DNA of 54,404 nt from Candidatus Harrisonbacteria bacterium CG10_big_fil_rev_8_21_14_0_10_49_15 (GCA_002773415.1 PFBD01000028.1:78474-132877); one strand, 5' to 3'; shown: positions 9,613 through 19,228, counted from the stretch's first letter. The notes: generated by a model from the sequence alone, not told the origin. Numbers and translations are program-made.

Positions 9613-11802
9613 ATGTCACAGAATCTTGTCACACTGGAAACTCGTTTAGAAAATATTCAGGGCATTATGCCCAAGTTTTTGCCCAAGCTGAAAAAGCTGG
9701 GCATTGAGACGGTGCATGACCTGCTTTGGCACTTTCCGACGCGATACGAAGACTACTCCACTATTAGCAAGATAGACCAGCTTAAGCCGGGAGACACTGT
9801 CACTATTCGTGGCGAAGTCAACCGGGTTAGCACTCGGCGGGCCTGGAACCGGCGGATGTATATCACCGAGGTTTTGGTTGTAGATGAGACCGGCGGTATT
9901 AACCTGGTTTGGTTTAACCAGCCTTTTATCAGCAAGGCACTGCAAGAGGGTACGCGGGCGAACTTTGCGGGCAAGGTGTTTGAAAATAAGACGGGCAAGC
10001 ATATGGCTAACCCAACTTTTGAGGTGCTCCGCGGCACGGCCCAGACAACGCATACGGCCGGGCTGGTGGCTGTATACCCGGAGACGCGCGGGCTGACCTC
10101 CAAGGGGCTGCGGCAGTACATCAAGACATTTTTGGATATCTTAAAAGATATTGAAGATTTTCTGCCGGAGGCGGTGTTAAAGAAAAATGATCTGCCGGAG
10201 CTAAGCGCGGCGCTGCGCCAGATCCACTTTCCGAGCAGCAAAGCTCAGGCGCAGCGAGCGCAGGCTAGATTCGCCTTTGAGTATGTCTTCTTGCTGCAAC
10301 TGAATAACCTGAAGCTACGGGCGGATCTGGCCAAAGAAAAGGCGCCAAAGCTGGCGGTGAGCGATGCAAACCTAAAAAAGCTGCTGGCAATGCTGCCGTT
10401 CACTCTCACTGATAGCCAGCAGCAGAGCTTGAAAGAGATCTTGGCCGATATCAGCAGGCCGCACCCGATGAATCGCCTGTTGCAGGGAGACGTGGGCTCG
10501 GGCAAGACCGCGGTGGCGGCACTGGCGGCTGTGGTTGCGGCGGCGAATGACCGGCAGGCCGTGTTTATGGCGCCGACTGAGGTACTGGCGCGCCAGCACT
10601 ACCACACGCTTACCAAGATGTTCAAAAAGTTTGACGGTGGTGCGGCTCTGATTACCGGTAGCGAGGCGCGGGTTTACTACGAAAAAGGCTTGGAGGAGAA
10701 AAAAACTAAGGCTGCGCTTATCAAGCTCATAGAATCCGGGGCAATTAAGACGATTATTGGGACGCACTCATTGATCGCGAGTGGCAAAGACCCCGTAAAG
10801 TCGCATAGCGACCACGGGGCAAGTAAAAAAGGTGGGGTTCATTTTCCGGATCCGGGCATTGTAATAGTGGACGAGCAGCACCGCTTTGGCGTTCGCCAGC
10901 GCGCGGCTCTTTCAGACAAGAAAACCGCTGATCTGCTGCCGCACTTTCTATCAATGAGCGCGACGCCCATCCCCCGGACTTTGGCTTTGGCAGTATTTGG
11001 CGACTTAGATGTATCCACTATTAATGAACTGCCAAAAGGACGGAAAGAAATAATTACCAAAATCGTGGACCCGGAGAATAGACCAAAGGCTTATGGCTTT
11101 GTCAAGCAGCACATAAAAGCCGGGCGACAGGTATTTATCATCTATCCGCGGATTGAGCAGGCGGAGGTAACTGAAGATGAGAGTGGTAGTGTGAAAAAGA
11201 ATGTTGCCTGGAGCGAGAGCAAAGCAGTGAAGGCTGAACATGAAAGACTATCCACTAAAGTCTTCCCGGATCTTCGAGTTGGGATGCTTCATGGCAAACT
11301 GAAGGCTGTTGATAAAAAGAAGGTGATGGAAGACTTTAAGCGCGGGGTTATTGATGTGCTTGTCTCAACCTCTGTGGTGGAGGTGGGGGTGGACGTGCCA
11401 AATGCAACCATCATGGTCATTGAAGGCGCTCAGCACTTTGGTCTGGCTCAGCTTTACCAGTTCCGTGGACGAGTTGGCCGGGGTGAGCATCAGTCGTTCT
11501 GCTTCTTATTCACCGACTCACACTCGGAAACAACTCACAAAAGGCTACAAGCGCTGATTGATGCCAAAAATGGATTTGAGTTGGCTGAAAAAGATTTGGA
11601 GCTGCGCGGGCCTGGGCAGTTTTTGGGCGACAAGCAGACCGGCTTGCCGGACTTAGCAATGAATTCGTTAAACGATATCCGTCTTGTAAAATCAGCCCGT
11701 GACAGCGCCAGCGCACTCTTGAAAAAAGATCCAGAGCTAGCGACACATCCAAAGCTGGCGGAGAAGTTGGACAACTTGAGTCAACAAGTGCACCTGGAGT
11801 AA
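9613..11802 (+). CDS. recG: ATP-dependent DNA helicase RecG
   Basis: RLLQGDVGSGKTAVAALAA...MAPTEVLARQH...VDEQHRFGVRQRAAL...SMSATPIPRTLAL...QFRGRVGRGEHQSFCFL. Confidence 0.96.
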   Translation: MSQNLVTLETRLENIQGIMPKFLPKLKKLGIETVHDLLWHFPTRYEDYSTISKIDQLKPGDTVTIRGEVNRVSTRRAWNRRMYITEVLVVDETGGINLVWFNQPFISKALQEGTRANFAGKVFENKTGKHMANPTFEVLRGTAQTTHTAGLVAVYPETRGLTSKGLRQYIKTFLDILKDIEDFLPEAVLKKNDLPELSAALRQIHFPSSKAQAQRAQARFAFEYVFLLQLNNLKLRADLAKEKAPKLAVSDANLKKLLAMLPFTLTDSQQQSLKEILADISRPHPMNRLLQGDVGSGKTAVAALAAVVAAANDRQAVFMAPTEVLARQHYHTLTKMFKKFDGGAALITGSEARVYYEKGLEEKKTKAALIKLIESGAIKTIIGTHSLIASGKDPVKSHSDHGASKKGGVHFPDPGIVIVDEQHRFGVRQRAALSDKKTADLLPHFLSMSATPIPRTLALAVFGDLDVSTINELPKGRKEIITKIVDPENRPKAYGFVKQHIKAGRQVFIIYPRIEQAEVTEDESGSVKKNVAWSESKAVKAEHERLSTKVFPDLRVGMLHGKLKAVDKKKVMEDFKRGVIDVLVSTSVVEVGVDVPNATIMVIEGAQHFGLAQLYQFRGRVGRGEHQSFCFLFTDSHSETTHKRLQALIDAKNGFELAEKDLELRGPGQFLGDKQTGLPDLAMNSLNDIRLVKSARDSASALLKKDPELATHPKLAEKLDNLSQQVHLE

Positions 11803-11937
11803 AGGACTTCACTAATCACTAATGATCACGAATCGCACGAATCCGTCCTGCCTGCCCCGTGGGACGTAGACCTCTACGGGGTCATTGTGAACTCCGCGTG
11901 GCAATCTTACCTGATTATTCTGATTTAAAAGGTGAGC

Positions 11938-12333
11938 TTAGAATAATAGGTTGTTGAGTGCGTAAGCGCCGTCGCCCAGGGTGGCGAGTAAAAGGAGGGA
12001 GGCTAGCAAGATCAGACTGAAATCCACCCCCTTACCAAAAGGGGTCTTGCGGCGAGTGTGGTAGCCGAGGATCACCACCATCATGACAGCGACAATGATT
12101 GCCGTGATCTGCGTAAAGAGGCCAACTAGTAATAACAGGCCGCCGCCAAACTGAATAAAGGTAGCGATGCTTCCCCAAAACCAGCCCGGCCGAAAGCCGT
12201 TCTTTTGAAAGTAGGCAAACTTATCTTTGAGGTCAGATAGCTTATCCCAACCGTGCGCTAAAAAGATAACGCCGAGCGCGAGCCTAAGCACGAGGATAGC
12301 CATATCGTTGTAGATGAGCAGACTGTTCATCAT
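11938..12333 (-). CDS. DoxX family membrane protein
   Basis: LRLALGVIFLAHGWDKLSDLKDKFAYFQKNGFRPGWFWGSIATFIQFGGGLLLLVGLFTQ. Confidence 0.88.
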   Translation of the reverse strand: MMNSLLIYNDMAILVLRLALGVIFLAHGWDKLSDLKDKFAYFQKNGFRPGWFWGSIATFIQFGGGLLLLVGLFTQITAIIVAVMMVVILGYHTRRKTPFGKGVDFSLILLASLLLLATLGDGAYALNNLLF

Positions 12334-12393
12334 TGGTTCTGGTTATTGTTATTTTAACAATAATCGTATATTTTAGTATAGTCTAGACATACT

Positions 12394-12465
12394 GGTCCCA
12401 TCGTCTAATGGTTAGGACACTTGGTTTTCATCCAAGAAATAGGAGTTCGATTCTCCTTGGGATCA
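12394..12465 (+). tRNA. tRNA-Glu(TTC)
   Basis: Acceptor GGTCCCA/TGGGATC, anticodon stem-loop CTTGG-TTTTCAT-CCAAG, T arm AGGAG-TTCGATT-CTCCT. Confidence 0.92.
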
Positions 12466-12501
12466 CTAAAGAGAGAGCTAGTTCAAGCACTCGTGAAGGC
12501 T

Positions 12502-13236
12502 ATGGATATAGAAATTGACACATTTCGCATATTTATAAGAGATGAGGAGGATAAAAAAAGATCCTCCACGTGGCATGTAAACAACACTGGAAACAGTGTT
12601 TATTTATATGTGAACTCTTTGGGTGGAAGAATGAAGGCAAGCTTTCATCCGGAAGGAAAATCTAGTGATGGAAAAGATTCTCAATTTGGATTTGAGAAAA
12701 AATACAGGGAGAAACTCACTGCTGAATCTTATGATTCACCAAAACCTCTTAGGTGGATTAGGCCAAAACCAGTAAATGATAGCGTCGTTCAAGTAGCAAA
12801 AGTTTTATTTCCTACGGATTACCTAAAGGGTTCGGTAGCAGACGAAAGAGAGAATTACAAGAGAGAAACTGATTCAAAAAGGAAGTGGCGTTTCTCACTA
12901 CCAATAGCAAAAGAAGGAGAAGCAGTTGAGGTATCGCTTTTTTACTCAATAAAGAAACCAAATGACATAGAGGATGTATTTATTAGAAAGGGCTTTACTC
13001 CAATGTTCTACATAGACTTGCCTAATGGAGAAATTGTATCTGTCGTTGGTAGAAATGTAGCATTTGATCCCAAATCACTCCCTAACCCTAATAAAAACCC
13101 TTCTATTAAGGAGCTGGATGGAATGAAACAGATAAATGATTATGAGGAAAACCTACATATAACTCTATTTGGTGACCCAAAAGATGGGGAGGTGTTTCAA
13201 TTGATTGAAATAGACGGCCCTGCTATCATTAGATAA
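12502..13236 (+). CDS. Hypothetical protein of a low-GC island
   Basis: Long ORF; the annotated 5' part (12421-12465) lies inside tRNA-Glu, so ATG 12502 is more likely. Confidence 0.6.
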   Translation: MDIEIDTFRIFIRDEEDKKRSSTWHVNNTGNSVYLYVNSLGGRMKASFHPEGKSSDGKDSQFGFEKKYREKLTAESYDSPKPLRWIRPKPVNDSVVQVAKVLFPTDYLKGSVADERENYKRETDSKRKWRFSLPIAKEGEAVEVSLFYSIKKPNDIEDVFIRKGFTPMFYIDLPNGEIVSVVGRNVAFDPKSLPNPNKNPSIKELDGMKQINDYEENLHITLFGDPKDGEVFQLIEIDGPAIIR

Positions 13237-13514
13237 TGGAAATTTTATTCACAATATTATTCATAATGATTCTGTTTTATCACATCTTGTACAGAAATCT
13301 AATCAAAAAGAGAATAAATGGTGAGTTAAAAATCAAAGCTTGGAGTGATGCTTATAATCACGCTTTGAGAATGAACAGGGAGCGTTTGCTGACAAATGAT
13401 CAAGCAAAAGAGTTAAGTGAATTGGATAGGGAAACTGAGAACAAATACAACAAAGAGGCTCCGAACGAAGAAGGAATATTCAAACTAGATTTAAAGAAAA
13501 TTAGTAAAAAGTAG
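13236..13514 (+). CDS. Hypothetical small protein with N-terminal TM segment
   Basis: Start overlaps the stop of the upstream ORF; MEILFTILFIMILFYHILYRN. Confidence 0.55.
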   Translation: MEILFTILFIMILFYHILYRNLIKKRINGELKIKAWSDAYNHALRMNRERLLTNDQAKELSELDRETENKYNKEAPNEEGIFKLDLKKISKK

Positions 13515-13662
13515 TATTACTCAGACAGGGATTGCCAGAGCCCTTGGTGTTGATAAATCTTTTGTGAGCAATATTGAAAATGGTAAAACAAGCCCAACGC
13601 TTCTAACTATTTCAAAGCTTGCTAAAGCATTGGGTGTGAGGGCTAGCGACTTGCTTAAATGA
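13513..13662 (+). pseudogene. Truncated XRE-family HTH fragment lacking start and first helix
   Basis: In-frame reading ITQTGIARALGVDKSFVSNIENGKTSPTLLTISKLAKALGVRASDLLK* with no start codon; in-frame stop just upstream at 13492. Confidence 0.7.
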
Positions 13663-13909
13663 TATAGATATAGAAAAAAGGCCTCTGCACACAAGCGTAC
13701 TCAAAAAGGCAATCACTCCTGGGGCTTTTCAATTGTGCAAGACAGCTCTTGAATGGGATCTTATTGAACCCATCGTCATAGAGGATCGTGAAGATATGTG
13801 ATCTGAGAGTAAATGGCGTGATCGAGTAGAACCTTATCACCACCAAGTAAGTGTTCAAGATAATGGAATTGGTGAGCAATTTATGATGTATCTATCCTCT
13901 GTTGAGTAG
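13661..13909 (+). pseudogene. Remnant of a large helicase-type protein (SNF2/DEAD-like N-terminal region), internal TGA
   Basis: HTSVLKKAITPGAFQLCKTALEWDLIEPIVIEDREDM*SESKWRDRVEPYHHQV...; remembered resemblance to N-termini of SNF2-type helicases, not searched. Confidence 0.4.
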
Positions 13910-13920
13910 AAAAGTGAAAT

Positions 13921-14274
13921 ATGAGTTATAAAATATGCCAAAATTGTAGAAAGAAAGCTGTTGATGAGTCTGGGGTGTGTCTTAGTTGTACTGGCGTTCG
14001 GAGGCTGGCGAATAAGGCAGCTTTGATGCAGGTACTGGGTATGTTTTTGAGTATGTTTTATTGGATATTTAGGACTTGGATATATCGTGGACCTTTTCTT
14101 GACCTATCTGCAAAAACTGAGTTTATTTTGATGATTTGGATTTTCCCTGTCATTGGGATAATGTTTTTGATTTATGGCGGTGTGTTGACAGTTTCTAGCA
14201 ATACGAAATACGACAATTTGAAAAAAGAGCAACTAAAACGAAAAATGGCTGTGGAATGGAACGAATATGAGTGA
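13921..14274 (+). CDS. Hypothetical membrane protein with N-terminal CxxC pairs
   Basis: CQNCRKKAVDESGVCLSC followed by two TM segments. Confidence 0.6.
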   Translation: MSYKICQNCRKKAVDESGVCLSCTGVRRLANKAALMQVLGMFLSMFYWIFRTWIYRGPFLDLSAKTEFILMIWIFPVIGIMFLIYGGVLTVSSNTKYDNLKKEQLKRKMAVEWNEYE

Positions 14275-14514
14275 ACAGTGTTAGATGCGCGCGAAATGTG
14301 AGCGAATACTAGAACGCGATCGGAGCGTACGATGTAGTCCAAAACCACCACGCGGTCCGCTCGTGTCAAGATCAATCGCTTCGCGATTTGAAATAAGTTA
14401 GAGCAAAGGATATGACTTCATTACACCTCTTAGCTCCTATCGGAGCTACGAAGTGCAAGCCACTTCGGCTTATCAGGGCGAGCATTAATGCTCTGATTTG
14501 CTATACTTAATGCC

Positions 14515-15456
14515 ATGCCTCGAAAGACCACGAAATCAAAGTTTGAGAAAATTATCATTGTCGCGGCTTTTAGTGTTCTTTCCAGCGTTATTATTGGCGC
14601 CGGTTTATTCCGCTACTTTGACGCAGCGCTTGACGCACAGCGCGGCCGGATTCTGCTGGGTGAGTTGCGATCGGCTGAACAGCGCGAGAAGCTTGACCAA
14701 GCCCAGCTAGCTATCTCGCTACTGGTTTCAGATAATGAGAGTGTGGCGCAAAAGCTGGAAGAAGAAAGAGCGAAGAGTCAGGAAGAAGCTGTTCAATCTG
14801 CTGAGCGAATCGCCGCGCTGCAGCAAGATCTGTCTGACGCTAAGCAACCGGACCTGACTAGTATCATCTCGGCTTGGCGACCTCGGATTGCGTCAGTCCG
14901 TTGCCGTTGGAATTTAGGAAATAACACTATCGGGGAAGGCTCTGGCTCCGGCGTACTGCTGGCGGGAATTTCCAGTCGTGGCGGAGTAGCACTGATGACT
15001 AATAATCACGTGGTTCACTACAAAGACCTTGATCCGCAGTATTGCAATATCACTTTTCCGGGTGAGGAAACTATTTTCCAAATTTCCGCTTCAGACATTC
15101 GCTCTCCGGGCGATAAAGATTACGCGGTGATTGAACTTACAGAAGTAACTCCTGCCATCAGCGCGCTGAACACGCCAACCTTTGGTCGTTGCAGTCGAGA
15201 CGCGGTCGCCGGTGACGAGGTGATTATATTAGGCTATCCCAGTATTGGCTCGCGTAATGATGTGACGGCAACTGAAGGCATTATCTCCAGCTATGAAAAA
15301 GATCACTATCTGGCTTCGGCTAAGGTAGACAGGGGGAACTCTGGCGGGGCGGCTATTCTGGCGGAGGAAAACTGCTACCTCGGCATCCCAACGTTTGTGG
15401 ACGCGGGTAAGTTTGAATCTTTGGCCCGGATCTTAGACCAGCGAGCTATTCGCTAG
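14515..15456 (+). CDS. Trypsin-like serine protease, membrane-anchored
   Basis: GSGSGVLLA...LMTNNHVVHY...DYAVIEL...KVDRGNSGGAAI. Confidence 0.85.
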   Translation: MPRKTTKSKFEKIIIVAAFSVLSSVIIGAGLFRYFDAALDAQRGRILLGELRSAEQREKLDQAQLAISLLVSDNESVAQKLEEERAKSQEEAVQSAERIAALQQDLSDAKQPDLTSIISAWRPRIASVRCRWNLGNNTIGEGSGSGVLLAGISSRGGVALMTNNHVVHYKDLDPQYCNITFPGEETIFQISASDIRSPGDKDYAVIELTEVTPAISALNTPTFGRCSRDAVAGDEVIILGYPSIGSRNDVTATEGIISSYEKDHYLASAKVDRGNSGGAAILAEENCYLGIPTFVDAGKFESLARILDQRAIR

Positions 15457-15554
15457 TCACCAATCACTAATAATCACGAATCAAACTAATCTCGCTCAGA
15501 GATATTGTAAGTCATTCGTGCGATTAGTGATTATTAGTGATTTGTGAGGTCCAT

Positions 15555-16748
15555 TTATGAGCCACGTAAAACTCGTTCCCTGGCAATGGCTAGCGCCGCT
15601 TCTCGAGGAAGCATCTTAGACTCCTCCATCACGCGCAGGATTTCTTTGACGTTTGGCACTATTTTCTGCTTGATGAGCTTGAACATCTTCGCCTCGTCAT
15701 AGCCTTTGAGCTCGGCGTAGGAAGAGATGACGCCGCCGGCGTTGGCGATGATGTCCGGAATAACAAGCACGTCTCGCTTGTGCAACCGCTCTTCATGATG
15801 CGGCTTCATTGGGATGTTTGCACCTTCAACAATTATTGAGGCCTTAACCTTGCTAACATTTTTGTCGTGAATGACGTCCGAGCCGGCGGCCGGGATGAGC
15901 ACATCAACATCCAGCTCGTAGATCTCGTCGCCGGCGAGTACTTTGCCGGCCTTGCTGCTGGTGACTGTGCCGCCGCGTTTTGTCTTCTTCTGCCAAAGAG
16001 GCCGCCAATCAAGACCCTTTTCATTGAACAACGTTCCTTGCGAGTCAGAAACTGCGACGACTTTTGCTCCGGCTTCTTGAAGGAACTTGTGCGCGAACTG
16101 ACCAACGTTTCCATAGCCGGCGATGGCGACACTCATTCCCTTGATATCCAACTTAAAGTACTCGGCGGCGGCGATAGTGCTTAAGGCCACTCCATAGCCG
16201 GTAGAGCCCAGCTCGTGTGGCAATCCGCAACGCTTTTTCTTGCCGGCTTGCCCTGAGCCTGCTTGCGGTGAGCTAGTCGAACCTGTCGAACGGGTGCAGT
16301 AGCTGGCGGGCTTACCGGTGCAGGCGTCCCAGGAACCATTGGCGCGAGCGAACTGCTCCATTTCACGCTCAGCGATGTTCATGTCCGGGCCGCTGATATA
16401 AAACTCGGGGATAAGACCCTTAAGTTTGCGGGCAAAGTCTTCCACGATCAACTGCTTTTGCTTTGGGGTAACGGTGCGGTGGTCGTAGCGTATCCCGCCT
16501 TTACCGCCGCCAAAGGGAAGGCCAGCAAGCGCATTCTTAAGGGTCATGCCTCGAGCTAAACGACTAACCTCATACGCCGTGACATGCGGGGTCATACGAA
16601 AGCCGCCCTTGGCTACGCCGAGGTTCCGGTTATCAATAACAACCACGCCGTGGTAGCCGAGCTTAGGGTCGTAAACTTTTACAATTAGCTCCGGCCCTAT
16701 TTCGTCAAACTGAATATTTTCCGCGTCGATAAAAAGTTCGTTTTTCAT
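15555..16748 (-). CDS. gdhA: Glu/Leu/Phe/Val dehydrogenase with an internal repeat-derived insertion
   Basis: GGFRMTPHVTAYEVSRLARGMTLKNALAGLPFGGGKGGIRYD...YISGPDMN...GSTGYGV...VAIAGYGNVGQFAHKFL. Confidence 0.93.
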   Translation of the reverse strand: MKNELFIDAENIQFDEIGPELIVKVYDPKLGYHGVVVIDNRNLGVAKGGFRMTPHVTAYEVSRLARGMTLKNALAGLPFGGGKGGIRYDHRTVTPKQKQLIVEDFARKLKGLIPEFYISGPDMNIAEREMEQFARANGSWDACTGKPASYCTRSTGSTSSPQAGSGQAGKKKRCGLPHELGSTGYGVALSTIAAAEYFKLDIKGMSVAIAGYGNVGQFAHKFLQEAGAKVVAVSDSQGTLFNEKGLDWRPLWQKKTKRGGTVTSSKAGKVLAGDEIYELDVDVLIPAAGSDVIHDKNVSKVKASIIVEGANIPMKPHHEERLHKRDVLVIPDIIANAGGVISSYAELKGYDEAKMFKLIKQKIVPNVKEILRVMEESKMLPREAALAIARERVLRGS

Positions 16749-16820
16749 AGTTTTTTTATTTGTACTTTTTAGTATAGCAGATGTGTCAAGTGTTATAATA
16801 AAATCAGAAAGGAGGCCAGC

Positions 16821-17051
16821 ATGGCCAAAAAGACCCTAGAGCATACGGCGGATTGTCGGAATGACGGAGCCAGCATGTGGGACTGGACTCCCACCACGGA
16901 CTGCCCGGCCTGCGACCAGGCGGCGGAGGCTTTGCACACGATGAACAGATCCCTGAAGTCGCTACCACCACCCACCGCGCCGCCACCCACAAGTGGGCGA
17001 AGCTTCCGAGTCCCACGAGAGGACCTGGGGGTACGGATGCCGAAGCAATAG
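16821..17051 (+). CDS. Small GC-rich hypothetical protein
   Basis: MAKKTLEHTADCRNDGASMWDWTPTTDCPAC...; AGAAAGGAGGCCAGC directly upstream; hairpins downstream (17050-17112). Confidence 0.6.
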   Translation: MAKKTLEHTADCRNDGASMWDWTPTTDCPACDQAAEALHTMNRSLKSLPPPTAPPPTSGRSFRVPREDLGVRMPKQ

Positions 17052-17118
17052 CGCCCTAGCCGTGCCGGAGGCACGGCTCGCGAACAGCTCTCCCTTAACC
17101 CGGAGGGCTGTTCAACTT

Positions 17119-18588
17119 TTAGTCAACAATATCGCAGACGTTGCCGGCACCCATTAGGACGATGACGGTGTTTTTGCGACTGTTTTTTTCCAGATATTTT
17201 TTCCCACTGGCGATGGTTGGGAGGTAGGTGACCTTGGGGTGTTGCTTGCTCACTTCACTGGCGAGCACCCGGCCGTCTATCGGCCCGGAGACTTCCCGGG
17301 CCGAGGGGTAGATCTCCATGATGCCGACTTCATCAGCAGAAGTGAATGAGTTGGCAAACTCTTTTAAAAGCACTTGCGTGCGGCTGAACATGTGCGGCTG
17401 GAACACGGCCACGATACGCTTAGTCGGATACATGGCGCGAATGCCTTCAAGGGTGATGTTTATTGCGGTGGGATGATGCGCGTAGTCGTCAATGATGATA
17501 GCCTCGCCAAACTTTTTCCGTGTAGGTCCGTTTTTAGTCTGCGTTGGTCCGTGATACACGAGTTCAAACCGGCGGGCGATACCAGGGAAGTCTGCGAGCG
17601 AGCGAACGGCACGGTTGATATCCAAGCCAAGCATTGCGGCCACGGCCACGGTCGCGCCGCTGTTAAGCACATACTGTTTGCCAACAAAGGGGATGCTCCC
17701 GCTAAATTGTTCACCGTTAAACGAGGCGTGAAACAGCTGTTGGCCGCGTGAAACACCGCCGTCTTGGAGAACAAGATCATTGCTCTTTGCAAAGCCATAG
17801 GTGAGGACGCGGACATTTTTTTGTTTGGCGTAAACGGCGAGCTGGCGTACTTTTACGTCATCGCCACAAGCGACTAGAAAGGCCGGGGGTTCTTTGGAGG
17901 ATTGTTTCACGAGGTTGTTTACCAGTCGTTTGTAGGCGCGATTATAAGTCGCCTTGGTTTTAAAATAGTCGGGATGGTCATAGTCAATGCTGGTAATCAC
18001 GGCGCCGGAGAGAGCGTACCGTAGGAATGCTTCGCGGTACTCATCCGCTTCAACCACAAACAGATCGCTTTTACCGATGCGCGAGTTCATTCCCCATTTA
18101 TTCACGCGGCTGCCCACTAGTACAGTTGGATCTGTTTTACATTTTTCTAGCATCCAGCCGGCCATGGCCGTGGTCGTAGACTTGCCGTGACTGCCGGCGA
18201 TGCCGATGGTTCGGTACTCTTGCGTGAGCGCGCTCATTATTTGCGGGTAGCTAAAAGTGGGTAGCGCGCGTTTAAGAGCCGCGCTGACTTCAACGTTATC
18301 CAACGACTGACCTGCGTGCAGATAGGCGGCCGAGCTGATGACCACGTCCACGTCTGCCGGAATATTTTCCGGGCTAAATTTTTGGGCGTACTTGATACCA
18401 AGCTTCTTTAAAATAGCGTCGGTAAAAAAATGTTCCGGGCCGTCTGAGCCGGTTATGAGTACACCACGCGCCTGTAAGATTTGCGCCAGCGCCGTCATGG
18501 CCACACCCTTGATGCCAATTAGGTGGGCTCGCTTCCCCTTTGAAAATTGGAAATCGGAAATCGGAAATTTGACTTTAGTCATACCCAT
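17119..18588 (-). CDS. murC: UDP-N-acetylmuramate--L-alanine ligase
   Basis: HLIGIKGVAMTALAQILQARGVLITGSD...GIAGSHGKSTTTAM...DDYAHHPTAINITL...VFQPHMFSRTQ. Confidence 0.95.
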   Translation of the reverse strand: MGMTKVKFPISDFQFSKGKRAHLIGIKGVAMTALAQILQARGVLITGSDGPEHFFTDAILKKLGIKYAQKFSPENIPADVDVVISSAAYLHAGQSLDNVEVSAALKRALPTFSYPQIMSALTQEYRTIGIAGSHGKSTTTAMAGWMLEKCKTDPTVLVGSRVNKWGMNSRIGKSDLFVVEADEYREAFLRYALSGAVITSIDYDHPDYFKTKATYNRAYKRLVNNLVKQSSKEPPAFLVACGDDVKVRQLAVYAKQKNVRVLTYGFAKSNDLVLQDGGVSRGQQLFHASFNGEQFSGSIPFVGKQYVLNSGATVAVAAMLGLDINRAVRSLADFPGIARRFELVYHGPTQTKNGPTRKKFGEAIIIDDYAHHPTAINITLEGIRAMYPTKRIVAVFQPHMFSRTQVLLKEFANSFTSADEVGIMEIYPSAREVSGPIDGRVLASEVSKQHPKVTYLPTIASGKKYLEKNSRKNTVIVLMGAGNVCDIVD

Positions 18589-18621
18589 CTACCCTAGCTC
18601 AAATTCCCTAAAATGCGAAGT

Positions 18622-18648
18622 GGGGCAGGTGTCGGAGACACCTACCCC
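18622..18648. terminator. Strong hairpin between murC and the PD-(D/E)XK-like gene
   Basis: GGGGCAGGTGTC-ggag-GACACCTACCCC. Confidence 0.5.
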
Positions 18649-18654
18649 AAACTC

Positions 18655-19137
18655 CTAGGCAGAGAGGAGGACAAAGTCGGTACAGTGAACTGTTCTTACG
18701 ATAGCACTCGTAAGAGACAACTCACTGTTGTTTGTCCTGCGCCAGTAGTCCGACGCCCGCTGAGCCCTCTCCATACAGGCTCTGACCATCTGGCGAAGGC
18801 TACTCAACCCTTCGTCCGGCCTGCAGTAGAGATAGGCAAAGTTGAATCCGGCGGCAAGAGCCACTTGGCGCTGCCGGCGATGCCCCCTATCGCTCCGCTT
18901 CACCTCTAGGAAAAGGTGATGATCGGACAGGTAGAAGTCGGGGGCAGCACTCCGGATCTTTTCTCCGTTAGCCCCGATGATTTCAATCTGCCGGGTTTCG
19001 TACTCCCAGCGGATTCCCATCCGGCAAAGAACGATAGCGGTCCTCTCCTCTTCCGGGGCCTGGAACCTTCTCCTTCCTCCCGGAAAAGAACTTCCTACCG
19101 GACCCTGTCCCGCGGCGACGAATAGAAATCGCTGCAA
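18655..19137 (-). CDS. Putative PD-(D/E)XK nuclease-fold protein (TTG start)
   Basis: EYETRQIEIIGANGEKIRSAAPDFYLSDHHLFLEVKRSDRGHRRQRQ fits an E..PD..ExK active-site pattern; AAGGAGG upstream of the TTG. Confidence 0.55.
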   Translation of the reverse strand: MQRFLFVAAGQGPVGSSFPGGRRRFQAPEEERTAIVLCRMGIRWEYETRQIEIIGANGEKIRSAAPDFYLSDHHLFLEVKRSDRGHRRQRQVALAAGFNFAYLYCRPDEGLSSLRQMVRACMERAQRASDYWRRTNNSELSLTSAIVRTVHCTDFVLLSA

Positions 19138-19228
19138 ACCCCCTCCTTGTTAGATTGCGGTGGAAGACTCCACTAGACTCCCTTCTACTTAGAAGGTTAA
19201 CAAAAAAACTGAGCTTAGCCAACACGTC

